A stretch of DNA of 64,000 bases, taken from NCBI GenBank assembly GCA_021907015.1, contig CP091064.1:1612001-1676000 (forward strand), given 5' to 3'. A program made the position numbers and the translations under genes. Shown here piece by piece: positions 1-10,682 of this stretch. The DNA comes from Pectobacterium sp. PL152 (GTDB lineage: Bacteria > Pseudomonadota > Gammaproteobacteria > Enterobacterales > Enterobacteriaceae). The notes below the pieces were generated by a model. The model saw nothing but the letters and a program-made list of their open reading frames with translations, ran no database searches and had not been told where the DNA came from. Every line of letters starts with the position of its first letter. Position 1 is the stretch's first letter.

Positions 1-364
1 GGCCAGTCAGCGCATTCAGGTAGGCAGGCAACGTTGCCGTCAGCGTTTTACCTTCACCAGTACGCATCTCCGCAATGCAACGCTCGTTCAGTACCATACC
101 GCCGATAAGCTGCACATCGAAGTGACGCATGCCAAATACACGCTTACTGGATTCACGTACGACAGCGAAAGCTTCCGGCAGCAGGTTCTCCAGCGACTCA
201 CCTTTTTCCAGACGAACACGAAACTCCAGCGTTTTCGCTTGCAGTTCCTCATTCGACAGCTTTTCCATTTCAGGTTCTAAGCGATTGATGACATCAACGT
301 TTTTACGCATACGGCGCAGCGTACGATCGTTACGGCTACCAAAAATTTTGGTTAGGATATTCAT
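1..364 (-). CDS. secA: SecA preprotein translocase ATPase, N-terminal part
   Basis: This is the first 121 codons of SecA, the ATPase motor that drives unfolded preproteins through SecYEG at the inner membrane. The start reads [14 protein letters not shown], as in enterobacterial SecA. The frame is open to the window edge, and the Walker A motif MRTGEGKT appears at about residues 101-109. The gene lies directly downstream of secM, as in E. coli, where SecM arrest exposes the secA ribosome-binding site. No strong Shine-Dalgarno sequence is visible just ahead of the ATG, which fits translation that depends on upstream structure. The remaining ~780 residues lie outside the window. Confidence 0.97.
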   Translation of the reverse strand, partial: MNILTKIFGSRNDRTLRRMRKNVDVINRLEPEMEKLSNEELQAKTLEFRVRLEKGESLENLLPEAFAVVRESSKRVFGMRHFDVQLIGGMVLNERCIAEMRTGEGKTLTATLPAYLNALTG

Positions 365-391
365 GACCATAATAATTTTTAATCTCACAAG

Positions 392-410
392 TGCCACGTA
401 TCCAGTGGCA
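392..410 (-). promoter_or_regulatory. Hairpin in the secM-secA intergenic region (candidate)
   Basis: The 118-base gap between secM and secA holds the inverted repeat TGCCAC-N7-GTGGCA, which ends 28 bases ahead of the secA ATG. In E. coli a hairpin in this gap hides the secA ribosome-binding site until SecM stalls the ribosome. The same role here is inferred from position only, and no pairing with a Shine-Dalgarno sequence was shown. Confidence 0.35.
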
Positions 411-482
411 ACACAACATCGAAAATCTGAGAAACTCAGTGAAAAACGGGAGAAATTTCTTCAGCTAATTATCATTACACGT

Positions 483-998
483 TCAGCTGAGAAGGTATGG
501 CCCTGCACGGATGCCGCGAATTTGAGCAAGCCAAATGCCGATTTGATGATGAGCTTGGGGATAAAAAGTCACTCGCCCTGCGTGGGGGGAGATCACAAGA
601 GGGTACTGGGAATCCTGCGTCAGCAACGCATTTAACGTATCCAGCAAAACCAGAGAATGAGGTTCTAGTTCGTCAGCCTGCTGGGCATTGACCGTTTGTG
701 GCGTCGTCAACGCAAAAGAAAGGTGGCGAATTACCGTACGGATCGCATGCTGATGCCAATAATCTACGCTGTAGGATGAGCGTCGATGCGCTTCTTTCAG
801 TGCTACCAGATCGGTAAGGCTCAGCGATACGTTATTCTGGCGACTAACGCTGGAGCTTGAATTGGGGAGTGAGGTGATGTCCTGTGAGTCGTTCAGGCTT
901 GTCGGCAGACCAAGACTCGCCGCGACCATCCCTAATAAGAGATGCGGCCAGAAATAACGTCTGCCAAATTGTCGCCAACGATTTAGAATACCAATCAC
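483..998 (-). CDS. secM: SecM secretion monitor, arrest peptide
   Basis: SecM is an exported regulatory peptide whose C-terminus stalls in the ribosome tunnel when SecA activity is low, which raises secA translation. The N-terminal signal region (GILNRWRQFGRRYFWPHLLL) is nearly the same as in E. coli. The C-terminus reads IWLAQIRGIRAGP, so the W and the RAGP core of the arrest motif are kept. The position of E. coli Phe150, five residues before W, is His here, and the Ile after W is Leu. A tail of four residues (YLLS) follows the arrest proline. I choose the GTG at 998 because it aligns with the E. coli start and has GGTGG nine bases upstream. The ATG at 1007 sits directly on that GGTGG. Confidence 0.93.
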   Translation of the reverse strand: MIGILNRWRQFGRRYFWPHLLLGMVAASLGLPTSLNDSQDITSLPNSSSSVSRQNNVSLSLTDLVALKEAHRRSSYSVDYWHQHAIRTVIRHLSFALTTPQTVNAQQADELEPHSLVLLDTLNALLTQDSQYPLVISPHAGRVTFYPQAHHQIGIWLAQIRGIRAGPYLLS

Positions 999-1024
999 GA
1001 GTAACATCCACCGGAGCCAGGTCT

Positions 1025-1552
1025 ATGCGTGATAGCCGCCCACAATCACTGGAATTTCTGTTTGATAGCGCATCCAAGTCGGGTAAAGGCCCGCTACAAG
1101 ATGTGCAACAGCGCGCTATCGCCTTATTAAAACTTAACCGTGCCGTGCGCGGATTACTGCCTGCACCGTTGCACCCATGGTGCCGCGTCGCTAATTACCG
1201 GCAAGGTTTACTGATACTGGAAACCGCTAACGCCAGTTGGCTGATGCGGTTACGTTACGAACAACCAGCGCTGCTCTCTGCATTACGCGCACAAATACTA
1301 CCATCATTGGCTTCAATCGACATCAGGATTAATCCAACGCTTGCCGCAAAAGGGCATGAAATCGTGAAAAATAGTGACATTTCAGCGACGGAAAATACCG
1401 ATGATAAACCGCTGCGTCAGTTGAGCGAACAAAGTGCGGAGACATTGAGGACGTTGGCAGGAAATAGCCCGGAAAAACTCGGAAAGCTATTAGAACGACT
1501 GGCTTCACTGGCCGGAGAGAGTACCAGTAAAACCAGTCGTAATAAGAAGTAA
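1025..1552 (+). CDS. DUF721 / DciA-like protein
   Basis: This 175-residue protein starts MRDSRPQSLEFLF. It has a typical DUF721 N-terminal half, with a core around residues 35-100 that includes LHPWCRVANYRQGLLILETANASW. Its C-terminal half is polar and low in complexity. DUF721 is now known as DciA, which loads or operates the replicative helicase in bacteria without DnaC or DnaI. In Pseudomonas and Vibrio the gene also sits beside lpxC and secA, so this is the ancestral locus. It is divergent from secM with only 26 bases between the starts, and convergent with lpxC 12 bases away. Whether it still acts on DnaB here is unknown, because Enterobacterales normally use DnaC. The family call is fairly sure; the function is not. 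Confidence 0.8.
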   Translation: MRDSRPQSLEFLFDSASKSGKGPLQDVQQRAIALLKLNRAVRGLLPAPLHPWCRVANYRQGLLILETANASWLMRLRYEQPALLSALRAQILPSLASIDIRINPTLAAKGHEIVKNSDISATENTDDKPLRQLSEQSAETLRTLAGNSPEKLGKLLERLASLAGESTSKTSRNKK

Positions 1553-1564
1553 CGACGTTAAGCG

Positions 1565-2515
<951 letters not shown>

Positions 2516-2586
2516 CTAGTATACACCAGGCTCGGTGGCACAGTTTAGCACAAAGAGCGGAGATTCCAACGTTATCTGGCAGCAAA

Positions 2587-3738
2587 TTAGTCTGCCTGCT
2601 TACGCAGAAACGCCGGGATATCCAGATAGTCTGGCTCTTTATTCGTCTGCGGATTCTGGTCGTTAACCACTTTGGCAGCCGGTTTTTCTTGCGCCAGTGG
2701 CGTCATACCGTGCTGCTGATAGCGATGATCCATCACAGGCTGGCTGGCCTGCTTGTTCGTCACCAGCGTAATCTCAGGACGTTTGTCCATGCCGATACCC
2801 GTTGCAACGACCGTTACACGCAGTTCATCGTTCATTTCTGGGTCAAGCGACGTACCGATTACCACTGTCGCATTGTCGGACGCGAATGCACGGATGGTGT
2901 TACCGACCGTTTCGAACTCATCCAGACGCAGGTCAAAGCCCGCCGTGATGTTAACCAACACGCCGCGCGCGCCGGACAGATCGATATCTTCCAGCAGTGG
3001 GCTGGAGATTGCCATTTCAGCGGCTTCTTCTGCACGGTCTTCGCCGCGAGCAACGCCGGAGCCCATCATGGCATAACCCATTTCGGACATCACGGTACGC
3101 ACGTCAGCAAAGTCGACGTTCATCAGACCCGGACGCGTGATCAATTCAGCGATACCTTGCACCGCGCCTTTCAGCACATCGTTTGCCGCACCAAATGCGT
3201 CCAGCAGAGAAATGCCGCGCCCGAGCACTTTCAGCAGTTTGTCGTTTGGAATGGTGATCAGCGAGTCGACGTGCTTAGACAGCTCGGCGATACCCTGCTC
3301 CGCAAACGCCATACGCTTTTTGCCTTCAAAGTTGAAAGGCTTGGTCACCACAGCGACGGTCAGGATACCCAGGTCTTTTGCGACTTCGGCCACAACTGGT
3401 GCAGCACCGGTACCTGTACCACCGCCCATACCTGCGGCGATAAACACCATGTCCGCACCTTCCAGTGCTGAACGCAGTGCTTCGCGATCTTCTTCAGCCG
3501 AATTACGGCCGACTTCCGGGTTAGCACCCGCGCCCAGACCTTTAGTAATGCCACTACCGATCTGAATCGTCTGGCCAACAGCCGTTTTACGTAATGCCTG
3601 CGCATCCGTGTTAACTGCGAAGAATTCGACGCCTTCGATGCGCTCACGCACCATGTGTTCAACGGCATTACCGCCGCCGCCACCGACGCCGATGACTTTA
3701 ATCACCGCGTCGTTGGTTAATTCCATTGGTTCAAACAT
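2587..3738 (-). CDS. ftsZ: FtsZ cell division GTPase
   Basis: FtsZ is the tubulin-like GTPase that forms the Z ring at midcell. The 383-residue frame is intact. It shows the tubulin signature [12 protein letters not shown] at about residues 105-116, the N-terminal [10 protein letters not shown] nucleotide loop, and the synergy-loop region with NVDFADV. A variable linker rich in Q, N and K follows, then the conserved C-terminal peptide [14 protein letters not shown], which binds FtsA and ZipA. It follows ftsA by 68 bases, as usual at the 3' end of the dcw cluster. Confidence 0.99.
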   Translation of the reverse strand: MFEPMELTNDAVIKVIGVGGGGGNAVEHMVRERIEGVEFFAVNTDAQALRKTAVGQTIQIGSGITKGLGAGANPEVGRNSAEEDREALRSALEGADMVFIAAGMGGGTGTGAAPVVAEVAKDLGILTVAVVTKPFNFEGKKRMAFAEQGIAELSKHVDSLITIPNDKLLKVLGRGISLLDAFGAANDVLKGAVQGIAELITRPGLMNVDFADVRTVMSEMGYAMMGSGVARGEDRAEEAAEMAISSPLLEDIDLSGARGVLVNITAGFDLRLDEFETVGNTIRAFASDNATVVIGTSLDPEMNDELRVTVVATGIGMDKRPEITLVTNKQASQPVMDHRYQQHGMTPLAQEKPAAKVVNDQNPQTNKEPDYLDIPAFLRKQAD

Positions 3739-3806
3739 AATTTCTCTCCGTTTGTGCCTGTAACTGCGAGATCATAAAACTGTGCCAGGTGATCTCTTTG
3801 ATAAAA

Positions 3807-5063
3807 TTAAAATTCTTTCCTCAACCAGCTGTTGATTCGTTTGAACCAGTTGCTCACTGAGGCTCGTTTTTCGACTTCATGCTCACCACCCAGATGAGAT
3901 TCTTTTCCGTAATGCAGCAACCCAACCGCCGTTGAGTAATAAGGCTCTTGGGCATAATCCGTCAGCCCTGTTATATTCATTGGTTGTCCAATACGCACCT
4001 GTGTATGAAACACACGCTGCGCACAGGCCGCCAGACCGTCTATTTGCGCGGCACCGCCCGTCAGCACAATCCCCGCTGCCAGATGGTGTTTCACGCCTTG
4101 TTGACGTAACTGCTCCTGCAACTGTAAAAGTTCATCGTTCACCAAGTTCAACAGCTCGGTGTAACGTGGTTCAATCACTTCCGCCAGTGTCTGTCTTTGC
4201 AGACTGCGGGGTGGACGTCCTCCAACGCTCGGGACCTCCACATTCTCATCTTTGCCAACGATCGCGCCTAATGCACAACCGTGACGTACCTTGATCGCTT
4301 CGGCATCCGTCGGCGGCGTACCAAATGCGTAGGCAATATCGCTGGTAACCACATTGCCCGCATACGGAATCACTTTAGTGTGTCGCAACGCGCCGCCCGT
4401 GTAGACCGCGATATCCATTGTACCGCCACCGATATCCACTACGCACACACCCAGCTCACGTTCGTCTTCTGTCAGAACCGCATAACTGGAAGCCAGTCCC
4501 GCAAAAATCAGCTGGTCGACTTTTAAACCACAGCGTTCAACGGCTTTAACAATATTCTTCGCCATATCGTTATGGCAGGTTATCAGGTGAACTTTCGCCT
4601 GCATGCGCACGCCGGATAAGCCAACTGGGTTTTTAATCCCTTCCTGATAATCGATCGCGTACTCCTGTGGAATCACATGGAGAACACGATGTTCATCGCG
4701 CACGCGCACGGATTTGGCGGTATGCACCACGCTTTCCACGTCATCCTGCGTGACCTCTTCTTCTGAAATAGGCACCATCCCTATTTCATTCTGGCAACTG
4801 ATGTGTTTTCCCGAGAGCGCCAGATACACGGAAGAGATCTGGCAGTCTGCCATCAACTCAGCCTGATCAATAGCGCGCTGAACACATTTAACGACCGATT
4901 CCAGATCGTTTACGCCGCCTTTATCCATACCGCGTGACGGGCAACTGCCTACGCCAATAATATTGACCATGCCATCGGGCAGAACTTCCCCTACCAGCGC
5001 AGCCACTTTTGCTGTACCGATTTCCAGCCCAACTACCAGTTTTCTGTCCGTCGACTTGATCAT
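3807..5063 (-). CDS. ftsA: FtsA cell division protein
   Basis: FtsA is an actin-like ATPase that ties FtsZ filaments to the inner membrane and recruits later division proteins. The 418-residue frame is intact. It has the actin-fold phosphate loops (VGLEIGTAKVAALVGE near the start and VVDIGGGTMDIAVYTGG in the middle). The C-terminal amphipathic membrane-targeting helix reads SNWFKRINSWLRKEF. Its ATG overlaps the TGA of the ancestral ftsQ reading frame (ATGA), although the present ftsQ frame stops 54 bases earlier. Confidence 0.99.
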   Translation of the reverse strand: MIKSTDRKLVVGLEIGTAKVAALVGEVLPDGMVNIIGVGSCPSRGMDKGGVNDLESVVKCVQRAIDQAELMADCQISSVYLALSGKHISCQNEIGMVPISEEEVTQDDVESVVHTAKSVRVRDEHRVLHVIPQEYAIDYQEGIKNPVGLSGVRMQAKVHLITCHNDMAKNIVKAVERCGLKVDQLIFAGLASSYAVLTEDERELGVCVVDIGGGTMDIAVYTGGALRHTKVIPYAGNVVTSDIAYAFGTPPTDAEAIKVRHGCALGAIVGKDENVEVPSVGGRPPRSLQRQTLAEVIEPRYTELLNLVNDELLQLQEQLRQQGVKHHLAAGIVLTGGAAQIDGLAACAQRVFHTQVRIGQPMNITGLTDYAQEPYYSTAVGLLHYGKESHLGGEHEVEKRASVSNWFKRINSWLRKEF

Positions 5064-5116
5064 TGTTGTTTAGCCTGTGCCTGTTTCTGGTTACTGTTCT
5101 GTTGCTGATCAATGTC

Positions 5117-5941
5117 TTATTGCTGACCAACTCGTTGCCGATCAACATTTTGCTGATCAAGCAAGGCTGGAGCCCAACCAATTGCAGCCCCGCTGTCGTA
5201 CCGCAAGTCCACATGGCTGATACGTTTGTTTTCGCTCTGAGCCTGCCGCTGTAACAGCGGATATAGCTCGATAAAGCGTTGCAGACGTTTGGCCCTATCA
5301 TCCCGCCCCAATTCAAGGCGAGTATCATCGTCTAATCCCAGTTGCCACGAATGCCGCGCACTCATCGCTACCGTCTTTAACGTAAACTTCCCGGCGGCTA
5401 GCGTCTGACTCATTGTGCGATAGCCTTCCAGCACTTCTGTCTCGCTACCTTCCGGGCCATACAGCAACGGCATCTTGCGATTGCCAATACGTTCGGCAGG
5501 TACACTGAACGAATTTCCTTCCGCATCAACCATTAGCTGATCATTCCAACGTGCTACCGGAACATATTCAACCAGATGAATCTTTAATTCGTCCGGCCAC
5601 TGCTTACGCACGCTGGCCTGTTTTATCCACGACAAACGTTCAATCTGCTGCTGGAGCACATTCACATCCTGTGTCATGAACGTGCCCGGCGACCCCAATG
5701 ACAAAATGGCCTGACGGATATCGTCATTGGTGGTGTACTGTCTTTCCCCGGTTACAGCCATGCGGGAAAGCGGTAAACGGCTGGCATCCTTCATCCACCC
5801 CACCACCATCCAGCTTCCCCAGACGATAGTCCCTACCACCATCAGCAGGAAAATCATCCCTGCCAATTGGCCACCATTACTGCGACGTGTTCCTTTCGTT
5901 TCAGGCTCTCGTCCGCGTGTATTCAGCGCTGCCTGCGACAT
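5117..5941 (-). CDS. ftsQ: FtsQ cell division protein
   Basis: FtsQ is a bitopic inner-membrane protein that joins FtsB and FtsL in the divisome. The protein is 274 residues with a short cytoplasmic N-terminus, one membrane segment at about 28-50 ([20 protein letters not shown]), then the POTRA and beta domains in the periplasm. The Gln/Asn-rich tail is coded by degenerate TTGCTGATCAA-like repeats. A TAA at 5117-5119 ends the frame. The same frame would stay open for 17 more codons after it, mostly Q, N, K and A, up to a TGA overlapping the ftsA start. This suggests a late stop gained by one substitution, or a base-call error. The start overlaps closely with ddlB (1-base gap). Confidence 0.96.
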   Translation of the reverse strand: MSQAALNTRGREPETKGTRRSNGGQLAGMIFLLMVVGTIVWGSWMVVGWMKDASRLPLSRMAVTGERQYTTNDDIRQAILSLGSPGTFMTQDVNVLQQQIERLSWIKQASVRKQWPDELKIHLVEYVPVARWNDQLMVDAEGNSFSVPAERIGNRKMPLLYGPEGSETEVLEGYRTMSQTLAAGKFTLKTVAMSARHSWQLGLDDDTRLELGRDDRAKRLQRFIELYPLLQRQAQSENKRISHVDLRYDSGAAIGWAPALLDQQNVDRQRVGQQ

Positions 5942-5942
5942 A

Positions 5943-6863
5943 TCAGCGAGCGAGCGCCAAAATTTTCACGACCAACTGCGAGAAAGTCAGGCCACGCTGA
6001 CGCGCTGCCATCGGAACCAGACTGTGGCTCGTCATCCCCGGAGACGTATTCACTTCAAGCAGATAGAAGGCACCGTCGCTATCCAGCATAAAATCAACGC
6101 GTCCCCACCCGCGACAACCCACCGCACGATAGGCCGCCATCGCCAATCCAGCTAGCGCCTGTTCTTGCTCGTCCGGCAGACCACTCGGGCAGAAATACTG
6201 CGTATCATCCGATAAATACTTCGCTTCATAATCGTAAAACGTACCCGCAGGCTGAATACGGATAGAAGGCAACACCTCATCGCCCAGAATAGCAACCGTA
6301 TACTCTGGGCCACTCAGCCATTTTTCGACCAGAACATCGTCATCGTGACGGAATGCTTCTTCCAGTGCCGCGGGCAGTTCACTCAGCGTATTCACTTTGC
6401 TCATACCGACGCTGGAGCCTTCGCGGCTTGGCTTGACGATCAGCGGCAACCCGAGATGTGTGAACTTCGCCAACAATGCGTTTGCCGCCATCTCTGAATA
6501 CTGACGGCGATCCAGCGCCACGTAAGGCGACACAGGTAATCCCACCGCTTGCCACACCTGTTTGGTGCGGAGTTTATCCATCGTCAGCGCAGATGCCATG
6601 ACGCCGCTACCGGTATAAGGCAATCCCAGGAATTCCAGAACGCCCTGCAATGTACCATCTTCGCCACCACGACCATGTAAAGCGATGAAAACGTTGGTAA
6701 AGCCTTCTTCTTTCAATTTCGTCACAGAGACGTCACGGGTATCAACCGCGTGCGCATTGATGCCCGCTTCTTTCAGACCAGCCAAAACCGCCTGACCGGA
6801 AAGTAACGACACTTCACGTTCGGCAGAGGTTCCACCAAGCAATACAGCAACTTTCTCAGTCAT
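5943..6863 (-). CDS. ddlB: D-alanine-D-alanine ligase B
   Basis: DdlB is an ATP-grasp ligase that joins two D-alanines for the peptidoglycan stem peptide. From [11 protein letters not shown] the protein is 306 residues, the same as E. coli DdlB. It carries the [12 protein letters not shown] motif, the REGSSVGM loop and the GRVDFM...[10 protein letters not shown] metal and ADP site near the C-terminus. An in-frame ATG four codons upstream is less likely by alignment. It overlaps neither neighbour, but is packed tightly between murC (8 bases) and ftsQ (1 base), as expected for co-translation in the dcw operon. Confidence 0.98.
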   Translation of the reverse strand: MTEKVAVLLGGTSAEREVSLLSGQAVLAGLKEAGINAHAVDTRDVSVTKLKEEGFTNVFIALHGRGGEDGTLQGVLEFLGLPYTGSGVMASALTMDKLRTKQVWQAVGLPVSPYVALDRRQYSEMAANALLAKFTHLGLPLIVKPSREGSSVGMSKVNTLSELPAALEEAFRHDDDVLVEKWLSGPEYTVAILGDEVLPSIRIQPAGTFYDYEAKYLSDDTQYFCPSGLPDEQEQALAGLAMAAYRAVGCRGWGRVDFMLDSDGAFYLLEVNTSPGMTSHSLVPMAARQRGLTFSQLVVKILALAR

Positions 6864-6871
6864 GATGTTCC

Positions 6872-8332
6872 TCATTCACTCATCTGTGGCTGTAATCTGG
6901 AATCAGCCAGTTTACGTGCCAGTTTACCGATGTTGCCGGCGCCCTGAACCAAAATCAGGTCTTCACCTCGCAGCGCCTGTGACAACAGTTCCGGTAAAGT
7001 ATCCACATCCGTCACCAGAATCGGATCAATCTTACCTCTTCCGCGAATCGTACGGCATAGCGAACGACTGTCCGCCCCCGGAATCGGCGATTCTCCTGCG
7101 GAATACACATCCAGCATCAGAAGCACGTCAACCTGTGATAATACGTGTGCAAAATCGTCATACAAATCGCGGGTTCGCGTATAGCGATGCGGCTGAAAAA
7201 TCATGACCAACCGCTTATCCGGCCACCCTGCGCGGGCAGCTTTAATCGTGGCATCGACTTCCGTCGGATGGTGGCCGTAATCATCCACCAACATCGCCGT
7301 ACCGCTTTGTCCATTCACGAGCTCAAGCGGATATTCGCCGAGAAAATCAAAGCGGCGCCCTGTCCCCTGGAAACGCTCAAGCGCGCGCAGAATCGCTTCA
7401 TCATCAATGCCTTCGTCGGTCGCTACGGCAACCGCCGCCGCTGCGTTAAGCGCATTGTGACGCCCCGGTGCATTCAGCGTAACGGTTAGCAGCGGTTTAT
7501 CTTTCCGCTCCAGCGTAAAGTGCCCCTGCGCGCCAACCTGGCGATATCCTGAAACCCGCACATCAGCATCGTCGCTAAAACCATACGTGGTGATATGACG
7601 ACCCACGCGTGGCAGCAGTTCACGGATTACTGCATCATCAATACACATCACCGCTTGCCCGTAAAACGGCAGGTTGTGCAGAAAATTGATGAACGTCTGC
7701 TTCAGGTTTTCAAAATCACCCTGATAGGTGTCCATATGGTCGGCTTCAATGTTGGTCACAATCGCCACCATCGGCTGCAAATGCAGGAAAGACGCATCGC
7801 TTTCATCCGCTTCCGCAATCAGGTAACGGCTTGAGCCCAAACGCGCATGCGTTCCCGCCGCCTTCACCAATCCACCGTTCACAAACGTTGGATCCAGTCC
7901 CGCTTCCGCGTAAATACTGGTGACCATCGCTGTTGTCGTCGTCTTGCCGTGCGTCCCCGCAATCGCAATACCGTGACGAAAACGCATCAATTCCGCCAAC
8001 ATCTCGGCACGACGAATCACCGGAATACGTGCATCATGCGCAGCGACGATCTCAGGGTTATCCGCAGTAATCGCACTCGATACCACCACCACGCTGGCGT
8101 TCAGAACGTTCTCCGCACGGTGGTGGAAATAAATCTGCGCGCCGAGTTCAGTTAACTGCTGCGTCACCGCATTCGGTGCCAGATCGGAGCCGCTAATTTC
8201 ATAACCTTCGTTGGCCAACACTTCGGCGATACCACCCATGCCAGCACCGCCGATGCCGACAAAGTGTATGTGCCGGACGCGATGCATCTCGGGCACGATT
8301 GAACGTAGTTTCGCCAGTTGTTGAGTATTCAC
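6872..8332 (-). CDS. murC: UDP-N-acetylmuramate-L-alanine ligase
   Basis: MurC adds L-alanine to UDP-MurNAc in the cytosol, the first amino acid of the stem peptide. The 486-residue frame is intact. It has the N-terminal Rossmann-like [13 protein letters not shown] motif, the ATP loop [12 protein letters not shown] at about residues 120-131, and the Mur ligase central-domain [13 protein letters not shown] motif. The C-terminal domain includes [13 protein letters not shown]. It sits between murG and ddlB in the usual order. Confidence 0.98.
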   Translation of the reverse strand: MNTQQLAKLRSIVPEMHRVRHIHFVGIGGAGMGGIAEVLANEGYEISGSDLAPNAVTQQLTELGAQIYFHHRAENVLNASVVVVSSAITADNPEIVAAHDARIPVIRRAEMLAELMRFRHGIAIAGTHGKTTTTAMVTSIYAEAGLDPTFVNGGLVKAAGTHARLGSSRYLIAEADESDASFLHLQPMVAIVTNIEADHMDTYQGDFENLKQTFINFLHNLPFYGQAVMCIDDAVIRELLPRVGRHITTYGFSDDADVRVSGYRQVGAQGHFTLERKDKPLLTVTLNAPGRHNALNAAAAVAVATDEGIDDEAILRALERFQGTGRRFDFLGEYPLELVNGQSGTAMLVDDYGHHPTEVDATIKAARAGWPDKRLVMIFQPHRYTRTRDLYDDFAHVLSQVDVLLMLDVYSAGESPIPGADSRSLCRTIRGRGKIDPILVTDVDTLPELLSQALRGEDLILVQGAGNIGKLARKLADSRLQPQMSE

Positions 8333-8394
8333 TTTATTCTATCGCTACCTTGTTGCGCGGTCGCACAGCCTTCTGCCCGACCACGCTGTATTAA

Positions 8395-9483
8395 TTAACC
8401 GTGAGCCACATGTGTGGCCCGACTGCCTGCCGCTGCACTGACTTCCGCAGCAACCCGATCGGTTGCATCTGGAATCGCCACTGCGCGGGCTTTCTGCGCC
8501 ATTGTCAGCAAGGTTGCACGATCCCAACCGGACAGCACCTCGCTGACAGTCGCCACGTTAAACTGTGGCTGCTCAATAATTTTTGCTGCGCCCGCTTTTT
8601 CCAACGGCAGCGCATTCCAATACTGCTGCCGATCTTTATGCTGGAACGGTACAAACAGTGCTGGCAGCCCAGCCGCCGCAATTTCACTGACGGTTAATGC
8701 ACCAGAACGGCACACCACAACATCCGCCCAGGCGTAAGCTTCCGCCATGTCATCAATAAACTCGGTAATCTTGTGCTGCGTCTGTCCAACATCCTGATAA
8801 GCCTGTTGAACAGTTGATAACGCACCTTTACCGACCTGATGCCAAATCGTCACATGCTCGCCCAACTGTGCCGCCACGCCAGGTAGCGTTTGGTTCAGCA
8901 CTCTTGCGCCCTGACTACCGCCGACAACCAGCACTCTCACAGGGCCTGAGCGATCGGCTAATCGTGTTTCCGGTGCAGGCAGCGCCAGCACGTCGGTTCT
9001 GACCGGGTTACCCACAACATCCGCTTTGGGAAACGCGCCCGGAAACGCCTGCAATACTTTTTTGCGATGTGGGATAACCAGCGGTTGGTCAACCCTGCGA
9101 TCCCATTCTGCTCATGCAGTACGACCGGAATACCGCACAGCCAGGCGGCCAAACCGCCGGGGCCGGAAACGTACCCCCATCCCCAGCACCACATCAGGCT
9201 GATAGCGGCGCATAATCGCCCGCGCCTGGCGTACCGCCTGAAAAATACGAATCGGTGCGCTTAACTGCGCCCGAATGCCTTTACCACGCAATCCAGAAAT
9301 GCGGATAAAATCAATTTCGATACCATGCTTAGGCACCAAATCGGCTTCCATGCGATCCGCCGTACCTAACCAGCGAACCTGCCAGCCCTGCGCCATCAGG
9401 TGATGCGCAACCGCAAGCCCGGGGAAAACATGCCCGCCCGTCCCGCCAGCCATCACCATCAAGCGCTTGCCTTCGCCACTCAT
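8395..9483 (-). CDS. murG: MurG glycosyltransferase (frame broken twice)
   Basis: MurG adds GlcNAc to lipid I to make lipid II on the inner face of the membrane. The N-terminal [17 protein letters not shown] loop and the C-terminal donor-site region ([36 protein letters not shown]) are both clear. The frame is lost after DVVLGMG at the G run complementary to 9174-9178, and regained at the A run complementary to 9058-9063. Between them the conserved [20 protein letters not shown] is readable in another frame. Restoring two G and one A gives about 363 residues, close to E. coli (355). Because MurG is essential, sequencing errors are the best reading. The start overlaps the ftsW end. Confidence 0.93.
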
Positions 9484-10682
9484 CGGGCACCTCTCGTAAA
9501 CGCCTGCGCTTTCGTCAGACGCGTTTCAAAATCAATGCGTAACAGCAAAACAATCGCCGTCGACATAATCAGCAAACTGGAACCACCGTAACTGATCAGC
9601 GGCAACGTCAGCCCTTTCGTCGGTAGCATCCCCGCCGCCGCGCCTACGTTTACCAGCGTCTGAAAACTAAACCAGATACCGATAGAACATGCCAGAAAGC
9701 CCGAAAAACGCTGATCGATCTCCAGCGCCCGCTTCCCGATAGACATCGCGCGAAAAGCGACGAAGAATATCATTAACAACGCCAAAACCACACCGATATA
9801 GCCGAGTTCCTCACCTAAAATAGAGAAAATGAAATCGGTATGCGCCTCCGGCAAATATTCCAGTTTCTGTACTGAATTCCCCAGCCCTTGCCCCCAGAAT
9901 TCGCCGCGCCCAAATGCCATCAGGGATTGCGTCAACTGGTAACCGCTGCCGAATGGATCGTCCCACGGATTCCAGAAAGACGTCACACGTCGCATACGGT
10001 AAGGCTCAGCGATAATCAACAGGCCCACGGCAAACACACCACAGCCGATAATCGCCAAAAACTGCCACATCTTGGCACCGGCCAGAAACAGCATCGCCAG
10101 CGTCGTAATAAAGAGCACAACCACGGTACCGAGGTCAGGCTGCGCCAGCAGCAGCACCGCCAACACCACCATCACACCCATCGGTTTGCAAAAGCCCCAG
10201 AAGTTATTTCTCACTTCCTCAACTTTGCGCACCATGTAGCTGGACAGGTAGCAAAACAACGCCAGCTTGGATAACTCCGCAGGTTGAATACGCAGCGGCC
10301 CCAGCGAAATCCAGCGAGATGCGCCGTTGACCGAACTTCCCACAGCCAGCACCACCAACAGCATGACCATCGCGAGCAATAACAGCACCGGGCTGTAGCG
10401 CTGCCATATCTCCATCGGGACACGCAGCGTGACTAACGACAAACCAAATGCCAACCCGAGATAAATTGCATCGCGTTTCGCAAACAGAAACGGGTCGCTG
10501 GCAAGACGTTGTCCAACAGGCATGGAAGCTGACGTCACCATCACGAAACCAATCACAGCCAGGCCAAGCGTCAACCACACCAGCGTTCTGTCGTAGAGAA
10601 CCACGCTCAGCGTATCGCTTTCGCGCGTTCCCATAACCCAGCTCTTGATGCGTTCGATAAACGCCATCCCGAAGAACCGCAT
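9480..10682 (-). CDS. ftsW: FtsW lipid II polymerase of the divisome
   Basis: FtsW is the SEDS-family glycan polymerase that works with FtsI at the septum. The 400-residue protein has about ten membrane segments, the loop [21 protein letters not shown] with the SEDS Trp-Ile core, and the terminal motif [17 protein letters not shown]. The catalytic-loop Asp region and [16 protein letters not shown] are present. The length is slightly below E. coli FtsW (414). The start near 10682 is chosen because it touches the murD stop. Its end overlaps the murG start by 4 bases. Confidence 0.98.

Noticed and set aside
129..635. 168-codon open frame opposite secA and the secM end
   Set aside because: It overlaps two well-supported genes on the other strand and resembles no protein.
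5063..5254. Hydrophobic small protein on the plus strand over the ftsQ end
   Set aside because: The Leu-rich frame is the complement of the Q-rich ftsQ tail repeats.
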